This document shows positions 27,715 through 35,089 of a stretch of DNA of 61,112 nt, in pieces. The first letter of the stretch is position 1; each line of letters starts with the position of its first letter. A model generated the notes under the pieces. The model saw nothing but the letters and a program-made list of their open reading frames with translations. It did no database searches and had not been told where the DNA came from. Origin of the DNA: Actinomycetes bacterium (GTDB lineage: Bacteria > Actinomycetota > Acidimicrobiia > Acidimicrobiales > GCA-2861595); contig JAHFUS010000001.1 of NCBI GenBank assembly GCA_023264975.1, positions 1 through 61,112 of the forward strand, given 5' to 3'. The position numbers were made by a program, and so were the translations under genes.

Positions 27715-29094
27715 ATGAGCGGGTACCGCATCGAGCACGACACGATGGGCGAGATCCGCATCGCCGGCGACGCCCGCTGGGGGGCGTCCACCCAGCGTGC
27801 GGTCGAGAACTTCCCCATCTCCGGGCAGGGCATCGAACCCTCGCTCCGGGTCGCCCTGGCCGAGATCAAGGCGGCCGCCGCACATGCCAACGCCGACCTC
27901 GGGGTTCTCGACGCCGACATGGCGGCCGCCATCGCCGGCGCCGCCCGCGAGGTGGCCGAGGGCGGTTACGCCGACCAGTTCCCGGTGGACGTGTTCCAGA
28001 CCGGCTCGGGGACGTCGTCGAACATGAACATGAACGAGGTGGTGGCCGGCCTGGCCACCGAGCGCCTCGGCCGGCCGGTGCACCCCAACGACCACGTGAA
28101 CGCCTCGCAGTCCACCAATGACGTGTTCCCCACCGCCATCCACCTGGCCGCCGCCACCTTGGTGACCGCCACGCTGGGGCCGGCGCTCGAACGGCTGGCC
28201 GCTGCACTCCGGGAAAAGCAGGCGGAGTTCGCCGAGGTGGTGAAGTCCGGTCGCACCCACCTCATGGACGCCACGCCGGTCACCCTCGGCCAGGAGTTCG
28301 GCGGCTGGGCGCGGGCCGTCGAACTCGGCATGGAGCGGCTGACGTCAGCGCTTCCCCACCTCCTGGAGCTGCCCCTCGGGGGCACCGCAGTGGGCACGGG
28401 GATCAACGCTCCTCCCGGATTCGCACCGAAGGCCATCGCCCACCTGGCCGAGCGCACCGGGCTGGCGGTGCGGGAGGCGGCCGACCACTTCGAGGCCCAG
28501 GGCGGCAGGGATGCCCTGGTCGAGCTGAGCGGCGCCCTGCGCACCGTGGCCGTGTCGCTCTACAAGCTGGCCAACGACCTGCGCTGGCTGGCCAGCGGGC
28601 CCCGCACCGGCCTGGCCGAGATCCGCCTGCCCGACCTCCAGCCGGGCTCGTCGATCATGCCGGGCAAGGTGAACCCGGTCATTCCCGAGGCGGTCGCCCA
28701 GGTGGTGGCCCAGGTGGTGGGCAACGACGCTGCCGTCGTCTTCGCCGGGGCGGCCGGGAACCTCGAGCTCAACCTGATGATGCCGGTGATGGCCCGCAAC
28801 ATCCTCGAGTCCGTCCGCCTCCTTGCGTCCGCCGTCGGGCTGCTGGCCGGTTCGTGCGTGGCCGGCATCGAGGCCGACGTGGAGCGGTGCAGGGCCTACG
28901 CCGAGTCGTCCCCGTCCCTCGGCACCGCCCTCAACTCCCACATCGGGTACGAAAAGGCGACCGACGTGGTGAAGGAGTCGACCAGGACGGGGCGCTCCAT
29001 CCGCGAGATCGTGCTGGAGCGAGGCTGGATGACCGGCGAGGAACTCGACCGGGCCCTCGACGTACTCGGCCTCACCCGCGGGGGCGTGCAGTAG
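27715..29094 (+). CDS. fumC: Class II fumarate hydratase
   Basis: A 459-residue fumarase of the usual class II length. It interconverts fumarate and malate in the TCA cycle as a cytoplasmic tetramer. The N-terminal [20 protein letters not shown], the [15 protein letters not shown] loop, the [15 protein letters not shown] motif, and the signature [11 protein letters not shown] at residues 311-321 are all present. The Thr/His pair of [17 protein letters not shown] matches fumarase over aspartase. It is divergent from the NlpC gene across an 83-bp gap. Confidence 0.95.
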   Translation: MSGYRIEHDTMGEIRIAGDARWGASTQRAVENFPISGQGIEPSLRVALAEIKAAAAHANADLGVLDADMAAAIAGAAREVAEGGYADQFPVDVFQTGSGTSSNMNMNEVVAGLATERLGRPVHPNDHVNASQSTNDVFPTAIHLAAATLVTATLGPALERLAAALREKQAEFAEVVKSGRTHLMDATPVTLGQEFGGWARAVELGMERLTSALPHLLELPLGGTAVGTGINAPPGFAPKAIAHLAERTGLAVREAADHFEAQGGRDALVELSGALRTVAVSLYKLANDLRWLASGPRTGLAEIRLPDLQPGSSIMPGKVNPVIPEAVAQVVAQVVGNDAAVVFAGAAGNLELNLMMPVMARNILESVRLLASAVGLLAGSCVAGIEADVERCRAYAESSPSLGTALNSHIGYEKATDVVKESTRTGRSIREIVLERGWMTGEELDRALDVLGLTRGGVQ

Positions 29095-29135
29095 CCGGTC
29101 GGGTTCTCCGGGCACGGACGACACTGTGCCGGTCG

Positions 29136-29151
29136 CCGCTGTGCACAGCGG
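29136..29151. terminator. Perfect 16-bp palindrome between convergent genes
   Basis: CCGCTGTGCACAGCGG is a perfect palindrome between the fumC stop and the stop of the opposing thioredoxin-like gene. As a hairpin the innermost bases would have to open. It may serve both transcripts, though no T run follows on either strand. Confidence 0.35.
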
Positions 29152-29155
29152 TGCG

Positions 29156-29662
29156 TCAGCCGGAGGAGGGGGAGCCCGGGTAGGGCCCGGGGTCCCCGTT
29201 GATCGGGATGGTGGGTGGCGTCCAGGCCATCATCTTGGCCAGCGACGTGCAGAGGTCCCGCCACTCCTTGGGATCCCATCCCTCGGCTGCGGCGATCACC
29301 GACCCGTCGGTGCCCACGTGCACCAGGGCGGGCAGGCGCTCCAGGCCGAACGCCTTGATGGCGGTGCGGTCGGGGTCCGAGAAGGTGAGGATCGCCTTGG
29401 AGAGGGGGCCGAGGAACTGCCGGCACTCGTCGGGCGTGCCGGCGACGACCCAGGCGATGCGGCAGTCCGCCTCCTGGAAGCCGGTGAGGACCCGGGCCGC
29501 GGTGGGCAGCAGCCACGCGCTCTCGTAGGTGAACGGGTCGAGGGCTACGAACACGAGATGGAAGGTGGTCAGCCACGCCTCCACGCTGCGCGGCGGACCG
29601 TTCAGCGGGGACAGGGTCAAGTCGAGCGGCGGGGCGCTGGCCACGGCGGCAAGGTAGCCCAC
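29156..29662 (-). CDS. Thioredoxin-fold protein without catalytic cysteines, unknown role
   Basis: A protein of about 168 residues with a thioredoxin-like or AhpC/TSA-like pattern. A strand-helix start (TTFHLVFVALDPFTYESAWL), DCRIAWVVAG, a redox-loop equivalent lacking CxxC, and the cis-Pro region LERLPALVHVGTDGSV are visible. A C-terminal Pro/Gly tail follows. Related proteins of this size occur in actinobacteria without known function. The start could be GTG 29662 (GGGA upstream) or GTG 29644. It is convergent with fumC. Confidence 0.65.
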   Translation of the reverse strand: MGYLAAVASAPPLDLTLSPLNGPPRSVEAWLTTFHLVFVALDPFTYESAWLLPTAARVLTGFQEADCRIAWVVAGTPDECRQFLGPLSKAILTFSDPDRTAIKAFGLERLPALVHVGTDGSVIAAAEGWDPKEWRDLCTSLAKMMAWTPPTIPINGDPGPYPGSPSSG

Positions 29663-29738
29663 CTCATTTCCCGGAGCGAGACGACCGGACGCGGGCGACC
29701 GGCCCAAGCCTGCCGGGCGGCGGTAGCGTCGTCCGCCG

Positions 29739-30542
29739 ATGCATCCCATGGAGCGCTTGCGGTCGGTTGCCCGGGCCACCGGGGCGGGGCCGGGCCTGCT
29801 CGTGCAGGAGGCGGCGGGTGCCATCGGTGCCCTGGGTGACGATCCGTCCGGCCTGGTCACCGCCTGCCGGCGCCTGGTCGAACGCCATCCCGCCGTGGGG
29901 CCCATGTGGTGGCTCGCCTCTCGGGTGCTGTGCGCTGCGGACCCCATGGCCGAGGCGTGGCGGGCGTCGGCCGAGCTCGACGCCGACCCCACCGCCGGCC
30001 TGCTTTGCGCTGCGGTCCCCGAGGACGCGTCGGTGGTGCTCGTGGGCTGGCCCGAGCAGGCGGTGGACGGCCTGCGCCGGCGGGGCGACGTGGAGATCCT
30101 GCTGGTGTCGAGCGGCGGCGAGTCGGCCGGCCTGGCCCGGCGCCTGCGGCGGGCCGACCTCGTCGTGGAGGACGTCGGCGACGCCGGCCTCGGTGCGGCG
30201 GTGGCGGACGCCGACCTGGTCATCCTCGAGGCCGGCGCCCTCGGGCCCGGGTCGTTCGTGGCCGCACCCGGTTCCCGGGCCGCGGCGGCCGTCGCCCGAG
30301 CGGCCGGGATCCCCGTGTGGGTGATGGCGGGCGTGGGCCGGGCCCTGCCCGCCCGGATGTGGCGCGCGGTGGAGGCGTCGCTGGCCCGAACGACGCTGGC
30401 GGTGTGGGAGCGGTCCGAGGAAGTGGTGCCGCTCGGCCTGTGCGACCAGATCGTGGGCCCATCGGGCGTGCGCGCGGCTTGCGACGATGATCCGCAGACG
30501 GCCTGCCCGGTCGCGCCGGAGCTGCTTCGGGCACCTCTGTAG
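29739..30542 (+). CDS. ISOCOT-fold (IF-2B alpha-like) protein
   Basis: A 267-residue protein. An N-terminal helical part is followed by alternating strands and helices in the pattern of the eIF-2B/ISOCOT sugar-phosphate isomerase fold. Motifs are VEILLVSSGGESAGLARRLR, DLVVEDVGDAGLGAAVADADLV, ILEAGALGPGSFVAAPGSRAAAAVA and IPVWVMAGVGRALP. The two-Asp ADADLVILEAGALG and GSRAAAAVAR motifs match the substrate loops of methylthioribose-1-phosphate isomerase relatives, but the protein is shorter. The substrate is unknown. It ends 82 bases before the sigma-factor gene. Confidence 0.6.
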   Translation: MHPMERLRSVARATGAGPGLLVQEAAGAIGALGDDPSGLVTACRRLVERHPAVGPMWWLASRVLCAADPMAEAWRASAELDADPTAGLLCAAVPEDASVVLVGWPEQAVDGLRRRGDVEILLVSSGGESAGLARRLRRADLVVEDVGDAGLGAAVADADLVILEAGALGPGSFVAAPGSRAAAAVARAAGIPVWVMAGVGRALPARMWRAVEASLARTTLAVWERSEEVVPLGLCDQIVGPSGVRAACDDDPQTACPVAPELLRAPL

Positions 30543-30551
30543 GGACGCGCT

Positions 30552-30580
30552 ATGGAAAATCCAACAGATCCCTGTAATCT
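30552..30580 (+). promoter_or_regulatory. Possible promoter of the sigma-factor gene
   Basis: An unusually AT-rich patch lies between the ISOCOT gene and the sigma factor. It contains TAATCT at 30575-30580 as a -10-like hexamer and ATGGAA at 30552-30557 as a poor -35 with 17-bp spacing. The base composition supports a promoter more than the hexamers do. Confidence 0.35.
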
Positions 30581-30624
30581 GTACGTGCACCACGGGGGTG
30601 GGTCCTCGAGCGGAGGGATGTCGG

Positions 30625-31560
30625 GTGGTCAGCGAGCGCAGCGCTCGGAGCGGTGAGGAGGACGGCGTCCGGCTGTACCTCAACGACATCGCCCGTCATC
30701 CACTTCTCACCAAGGCCGACGAAGCCCATCTGGCAGGCCTGATCAAGCAGGGCAAGGACGCCGCCACCGAGCTCGAGTGCGGCAGCGACGCCGCCGAGCA
30801 GAACCGGGTCGAGCTGCTCGGCGTGGTGAAGGCGGGCGAGGACGCCGCGTCGAAGTTCGTGAAGTCCAACCTGCGGCTGGTGGTCTCGATCGCCAAGGGC
30901 TACCGGGCGTCCGGCCTCCCGCTGCTGGACCTCATCCAGGAGGGCAATATGGGCCTCATCCGGGCCGTCGAGCGCTTCGACGCCTCCCGGGGGTTCAAGT
31001 TCTCCACCTATGCCACGTGGTGGGTCCGCCAGGCCATCACTCGGGGTATCGCCAACACCAGCCGCACGATCCGCCTCCCGGTCCACGCCGTCGACCAGCT
31101 CCTGCGCCTGCGCAAGGCGGTGGCGGCGTACGAGATGCAGCACGGCCACCCACCGGCGCCGTGCGAGTTGATCGACGCCCTAACCATGCCGCTGGCCAAG
31201 ATCGAGGAGTTGCTGCCCTATCTGGTCGACCCGGTTTCGCTCTCCGAGCCACGGGGCGACATGGGCGACACCGAGCTGGGCGAGCTGGTGGTCGACGCCG
31301 CCGCGCTGGCGCCGGACCAGTCGGCCCTCGCCTCCATGCTTCCCGCCCAGGTGGCAGCCCTGCTCGACCGTCTGGACCCCCGCGAGCGCGAGATCCTCAC
31401 CCTGCGCTACGGCCTCGACCGGGGCGAGCCCCGCACGCTGGCCGAGGTGGCCGCCAAGTTCGGTGTCAGCCGGGAGCGCATCCGCCACATCGAGTCGAAG
31501 GCCATCACCAAGCTGCGCGACTTCAGCGGTGGCAGCCTGCGCGACCTCATCTCTGCCTAG
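30625..31560 (+). CDS. Sigma-70 family RNA polymerase sigma factor (group 1/2, RpoD/HrdB-like)
   Basis: A 311-residue sigma factor lacking region 1.1. Region 1.2 is DGVRLYLNDIARHPLLTKADE, region 2 has NLRLVVSIAKGYR, GLPLLDLIQEGNMGLIRAVE and FKFSTYATWWVRQAITR (2.3-2.4 promoter melting and -10 recognition), region 3 starts RTIRLPVH, and region 4.2 is TLAEVAAKFGVSRERIRHIE. Such near-complete region 2.4 and 4.2 sequences indicate -10/-35 recognition close to that of the housekeeping factor. A short insertion of about 25 residues (GSDAAEQNRVELLGVV) lies between regions 1.2 and 2.1. GTG 30625 follows GGAGGG by seven bases. A strong terminator lies downstream. Confidence 0.93.
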   Translation: MVSERSARSGEEDGVRLYLNDIARHPLLTKADEAHLAGLIKQGKDAATELECGSDAAEQNRVELLGVVKAGEDAASKFVKSNLRLVVSIAKGYRASGLPLLDLIQEGNMGLIRAVERFDASRGFKFSTYATWWVRQAITRGIANTSRTIRLPVHAVDQLLRLRKAVAAYEMQHGHPPAPCELIDALTMPLAKIEELLPYLVDPVSLSEPRGDMGDTELGELVVDAAALAPDQSALASMLPAQVAALLDRLDPREREILTLRYGLDRGEPRTLAEVAAKFGVSRERIRHIESKAITKLRDFSGGSLRDLISA

Positions 31561-31573
31561 TAGCTGTTTCGCG

Positions 31574-31594
31574 CTCGGAACCGGAGGTTCCGAG
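31574..31594 (+). terminator. Hairpin just after the sigma-factor gene
   Basis: CTCGGAACC at 31574-31582 pairs perfectly with GGTTCCGAG at 31586-31594 around a 3-nt loop. TTTT follows at 31601-31604. It looks like a first terminator, 13 bases after the stop. Confidence 0.6.
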
Positions 31595-31607
31595 GCGAGC
31601 TTTTCGG

Positions 31608-31642
31608 GCGAGGGGTGGCCGGCGAGGCCGGCCACCCCTCGC
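31608..31642 (+). terminator. Strong intrinsic terminator after the sigma-factor gene
   Basis: A perfect 16-bp stem, 31608-31623 with 31627-31642, has a GAG loop and is followed by TCTGTTTCCTCTTT. The second hairpin in tandem after the sigma-factor gene, it should give efficient termination and may also act on the convergent aminotransferase transcript. Confidence 0.8.
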
Positions 31643-31699
31643 TCTGTTTCCTCTTTGGTGCCGGCATCCGGGGCGGCCGCCTGCGGCGGCGGGGCGGCC

Positions 31700-31756
31700 G
31701 CCGGCAACACCGGCCCGCCGGCCTCGCGGCAAACACCGGCTCGCCGGCAACACCAG
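31700..31756. repeat. Three imperfect GGCAACACC-centred repeats
   Basis: GGCAACACC or GGCAAACACC occurs at 31703-31711, 31728-31737 and 31746-31754, each flanked by CGCCGG- or CGCGG-type sequence. The block lies in the 217-bp gap between the convergent sigma-factor and aminotransferase genes, beyond the terminators. No gene is seen there; the repeats may be only low-complexity drift. Confidence 0.35.
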
Positions 31757-31777
31757 TCGGTTGCCTGGTCGCTCTGG

Positions 31778-32941
31778 CTACTTCTGGCCCGCTGTCACTG
31801 CGGTCACCAGCGCGTCGATGTCGTCGGTGGTGTTGTAGCCGTGCGGTGATATCCGCACGCCGCCGGCGCGGGGGGCGCACACGATGCCCTCGCCCCGCAG
31901 TGCGGCGGTGAGCAGCACAGGGTCGGCACCGTCGACCGAGAAGGTGACGATGCCCGACCGCCCCGCCTCGGAGCCGTCACTCAGCACAGTGGCGCCGCCG
32001 GCCGCCAGGCCCTCCCGCAGGCGCTCGCACAGGGCGCTCACGTGGGCCCAGATCCGGTCGACCCCGGCTTCGGCCAGGAGATCGATCGAGGCTCCCATGG
32101 CGTGGATGCCGGTGAGGTTGGCCGAGCCGCCCTCCAGGCGGCAGGCGCCGTCAGCCCACACCAGGTCCAGGTTGTCCCAGTCCTCCCGGTGGGCCACCGA
32201 CGCCCAGCCCGGCTCCAGCGGCCGCAGGCGGTCGAGCACGGAGCCGCGCACGTAGAGGATGCCCACGCCGAGGGGCCCGAGGAGCCACTTGTGCGAGTCG
32301 GCCATGGCAAAGTCGACGCCCCAGGCCTCGAGGTCGGCGGGCACCACGCCGAGACCCTGGATGACGTCGGCACACAGCAGGGCGCCGACGTCGGCGCACA
32401 GCTGGGCCAGGACCGCCAGGTCCGTGCGCCACCCCCGGCCGAACTGCACCCAGCTGGCGGCCACGACCTTGGGCGGCGGGCCGGCCGCAACCACCTCTGC
32501 GTAGGCGTCGATCGGCAGAGTCCGTCCGCGCCCGGAGGTGGGCACCAGGTCGACCAGCACGCCCTGGTAGCGCAGGGCCAGCCACGGGTACAGCGTCGAA
32601 GGGAACTCGAGGTCGGGCACCACCACCCGGTCGCCCGGCGCCCAGGCGAGCCCATTGGCCACGAAGCCCAGGCCCTCGGTGGTGTTCTTCACGAAGGCCA
32701 CGTCGGCGGTGGGCACGCCCATGAGTCGGGCCGCCGCCGCCCGGACCTCCTCGCCCCTCGCTTCGTGGGCTTCGAACGCGACAGTGCCCCCCTCCGACGC
32801 CTCGACCGCGCACCGGTGCATGGCAGCGACGGCGGGGCCCGACGGCGGGGAGGTGCCGGCGTGGTTCAGGTAGTTCCAATGAGCGGTGACCGGGAAGTCG
32901 GCACGATCGAGGGGCGTATCCACCGCCCGAGTCTCGTCCAC
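31778..32941 (-). CDS. Class V aminotransferase (cysteine desulfurase/epimerase-like)
   Basis: A 387-residue PLP fold type I enzyme. It has YLNHAGTSPPSGPAVAAM at the N-terminus, FVKNTTEGLGFVANGL, ADVIQGLGVVP with the Asp that binds the pyridine nitrogen, and the PLP-lysine loop ADSHKWLLGPLG. The family covers cysteine desulfurases, isopenicillin-N epimerases and kynureninase-like enzymes. The Cys-containing mobile loop of IscS-type desulfurases is not evident, so desulfurase activity is uncertain. It is convergent with the sigma factor. Its 5' side abuts the integrase with a 109-bp gap. Confidence 0.87.
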   Translation of the reverse strand: MDETRAVDTPLDRADFPVTAHWNYLNHAGTSPPSGPAVAAMHRCAVEASEGGTVAFEAHEARGEEVRAAAARLMGVPTADVAFVKNTTEGLGFVANGLAWAPGDRVVVPDLEFPSTLYPWLALRYQGVLVDLVPTSGRGRTLPIDAYAEVVAAGPPPKVVAASWVQFGRGWRTDLAVLAQLCADVGALLCADVIQGLGVVPADLEAWGVDFAMADSHKWLLGPLGVGILYVRGSVLDRLRPLEPGWASVAHREDWDNLDLVWADGACRLEGGSANLTGIHAMGASIDLLAEAGVDRIWAHVSALCERLREGLAAGGATVLSDGSEAGRSGIVTFSVDGADPVLLTAALRGEGIVCAPRAGGVRISPHGYNTTDDIDALVTAVTAGQK

Positions 32942-33050
32942 CCGTTACCTCACTTTCCGCTGGTCATTCGCCTGCGGAACCGCGAGGTGCGCGTTCGACG
33001 CGACTGGTACGAGGACTGGCGGGCGCAGTTCGAAGGCCGGCAACCGCGCA

Positions 33051-34565
33051 TCAACTCGGCGCGAGCGTCATCTCCAGCCGCCGAACGCCTTCGTCCTCTC
33101 GACCCGGAGCGACGCCCTGGTAGACGTCGAGGAAAACGGAGAGGCTCTTGTGCCCGGACCAGCGTTGGCACACGGTGGCATCGACGCCGCTTCGGAGCCA
33201 CCACGAGCAAGCGGCGTGCCGCAGATCGTGCCGACGAAGTCTCGACAGCTTCGGTTGGCGTGCATCGTCCGCCGGGATGTCGGTCCTGGCCGGGAACATC
33301 TCTGCTGTCGCTGGCCTCCACACGTCGCGGGCGAACATCGTCAGGTCGAAGGGTCTCCCCCCGCGATGGAACACGAGGCCGTCGGGACCGATGCCAAAGG
33401 TCCTGTGATGATCTGCGAGTCGTCGCACAAGTAGCGAGGGCACGGGCACTCGTCGAGTCTCTGCGATGTCTCGATCCTTGAGCGGGCCCCATTCAGCGTC
33501 TTCGTCCGGGTCCAACCACCGTGCTGAGATCCGTCGGCGACTTCGCCGGACCGTGAGCCATCCCGCCGACTCGTCGTCAGGCAATTCGACGTCCTCCCAG
33601 AGAAGGCCGACGCCCTCACTGGGGCGCAGTCCGCACATGGCCATGGCGAGGACATAGCACTCGACGACCCCGCCCCAGGGACCCTCGCCGCAGAGGTCGG
33701 CGAGGGCGACTGCCTGTGGGATGTCGAGCACGACGTCCTTGTCGACGGCGATAGCGATGCGACCACCTTCACCCATACCCGTTCGACTCCTCAGCTTGCG
33801 CGGAGCCTCGACCGCGAGCCATGGGTTTGCGGTGACCGCCAGGTCCTGACGGCTCACGGCCCAGGACCAGCACGCGCGCAAGGGCTGTGTGTAGCGCACG
33901 ATCGTTGACGGCGAAACCCGGCGGCTCGGGTCCCGTCGGTTGGTGGAAAGCTGCGCGACGAACGACTCGACGTCCGCGATCGTCACGTCCTCGGCGCAGA
34001 TTGAGTTCTGGCGGAGCAACGCCAGGCCATCCCCCTGGCGGGGCGTGAGTACGAGGTTGCAATGAGGCGGCGAGAAGCTCGCGCTGTCGAGATAATCGTC
34101 GACCGCATCCAGACCGCCCTCGTCCAGCCGCGCCTCCGGTCGTAGGAGGAATCGACGAGCCCGATTGAGCGAGCCCGCAGCAAGGATCTTCGTCTTCGGC
34201 TCCCAGTCCGGGTGGGCCCAGAAGAAGGCCTCGGTCATTTCGAAGACGGATGCCGGGGGCGGCTTCGGCGGTAGCGGGGAGCTCGGCTCGGCCACGAAGC
34301 GTTTCGATCGCAGATCGAACGGGAGACTTGCCGCATGGCCGCGCTCCAGCTCCTCCTTCCAGCTCTCAGCGAGTCCCGCTCGGTCGAAGCGCTTGGCCCA
34401 CTGGATGCCGTTCGCCCGTCCCTCCACATCCCACCGGGGCTCCTGCTCGGCGACCCGCTCCCCCGTGCGCCGGTCGACGACCTTGACCGACGTCGTGGCC
34501 CGATTGATCCAGCAGGCGAAGGCCCTCGGTACGAATGGCTCGGGGTAGTTCGCTCGCGGCATCAC
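33051..34565 (-). CDS. int: Tyrosine site-specific recombinase (integrase)
   Basis: A 504-residue phage-type integrase. An N-terminal arm-binding-like part is followed by a core-binding SAM-like domain (VTIADVESFVAQLSTNRRD, STIVRYTQPLRACWSWAV) and the catalytic domain. The catalytic Arg is in CGLRPSEGVGLLWEDVEL, the HxxR box is RRHDLRHAACSWWL, and GHKSLSVFLDVYQG holds the final His and the nucleophilic Tyr. All pentad elements except the Lys are readable, so it may be active. Base composition is visibly lower in GC than its neighbours, a sign of transfer. GTG 34565 is immediately followed by an in-frame ATG at 34562. The tRNA-Ser gene starts 219 bp beyond its 5' end. No excisionase or other phage gene is seen. 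Confidence 0.9.
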   Translation of the reverse strand: MMPRANYPEPFVPRAFACWINRATTSVKVVDRRTGERVAEQEPRWDVEGRANGIQWAKRFDRAGLAESWKEELERGHAASLPFDLRSKRFVAEPSSPLPPKPPPASVFEMTEAFFWAHPDWEPKTKILAAGSLNRARRFLLRPEARLDEGGLDAVDDYLDSASFSPPHCNLVLTPRQGDGLALLRQNSICAEDVTIADVESFVAQLSTNRRDPSRRVSPSTIVRYTQPLRACWSWAVSRQDLAVTANPWLAVEAPRKLRSRTGMGEGGRIAIAVDKDVVLDIPQAVALADLCGEGPWGGVVECYVLAMAMCGLRPSEGVGLLWEDVELPDDESAGWLTVRRSRRRISARWLDPDEDAEWGPLKDRDIAETRRVPVPSLLVRRLADHHRTFGIGPDGLVFHRGGRPFDLTMFARDVWRPATAEMFPARTDIPADDARQPKLSRLRRHDLRHAACSWWLRSGVDATVCQRWSGHKSLSVFLDVYQGVAPGREDEGVRRLEMTLAPS

Positions 34566-34784
34566 GCGCCTCGCTTGGTGGCGCCCTTGGCGCTGGAGTG
34601 GAATCAGAGTGGGAACAATCTATCCGGTCCGCTCCGGCGTGGTGGCGACCCGCCCCCCCAGACTGCCGATCGACCGGCCTTTCATCGGGATCCCGGACGC
34701 CGAGCCTATGCCTCCTGACCTGCTGATATGCTGATTCCAACCGCCGCGGGCATCTGGTACAGCCATCGCCTACACTGGTGGCCG

Positions 34785-34876
34785 GGAGAGGTGCGAGAGC
34801 GGCCGAATCGGACTCACTGCTAATGAGTTGACCTGGGAAACTGGGTCCGAGGGTTCAAATCCCTCCCTCTCCGCCA
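34785..34876 (+). tRNA. tRNA-Ser (GCU)
   Basis: The acceptor stem GGAGAGG (34785-34791) pairs with CCTCTCC (34866-34872). Discriminator G is at 34873 and an encoded CCA at 34874-34876. The anticodon stem ACTCA/TGAGT encloses CTGCTAA with anticodon GCT at 34819-34821, and a class II variable arm follows. A TACACT at 34771-34776 is a plausible -10. It is the likely chromosomal attachment neighbourhood for the adjacent integrase, although no second copy of its 3' end is visible in the window. Confidence 0.96.
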
Positions 34877-34892
34877 AGTCGGCCGCTCGGCG

Positions 34893-35043
34893 TCATCCGC
34901 ATCCGGCGACGGGCTTCCTGCCGAGTTCCGAACGGACCGTTCGCTCGAGGCCACGAGCACCGCTGGATCACCGGCACGGCGAGACCCCTCGACGGCGCGG
35001 ATCTCGGCGCCGGTGACGCGCCGCGCGGCGTCGACCAGAGCAT
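34893..35043 (-). pseudogene. Frameshifted C-terminal remnant of a UDP-glucose 4-epimerase (galE-like)
   Basis: Reading the minus strand from 35043 gives HALVDAARRVTGAEIRAVEG then SRRAGDPAVLVASSER. This matches the C-terminal third of GalE-type epimerases (the EVVEAARRVTG...RRPGDPAVLVASS region). After ASSER the frame fails, and the family-like continuation VRSELGRKPVAGCG appears in another frame before a stop at 34893-34895. There is no start and no N-terminal domain. The fragment sits between tRNA-Ser and the transporter operon in otherwise gene-free DNA, so it is most likely what is left of a chromosomal gene cut by an insertion or deletion. Confidence 0.75.
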
Positions 35044-35089
35044 GTCTCGGCGCAGGTTGGCGCTCCCGGGCCCATCCCGGCGATGGATG

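Noticed and set aside
31778-32941. Calling the class V aminotransferase a cysteine desulfurase feeding the sulfur island
   Set aside because: The catalytic Cys loop is not evident and it lies on the other side of the integrase, so a link to the island is not supported.
32942-33050. Plus-strand protein-like stretch FPLVIRLRNREVRVRRDW between the aminotransferase and the integrase
   Set aside because: No start codon with a ribosome site, and the frame continues into the antisense of the integrase without family features. It could be a remnant but cannot be supported.
34566-34784. Possible excisionase gene between the integrase and tRNA-Ser
   Set aside because: Short minus-strand frames exist (for example starting at 34740), but none shows a helix-turn-helix or excisionase pattern.
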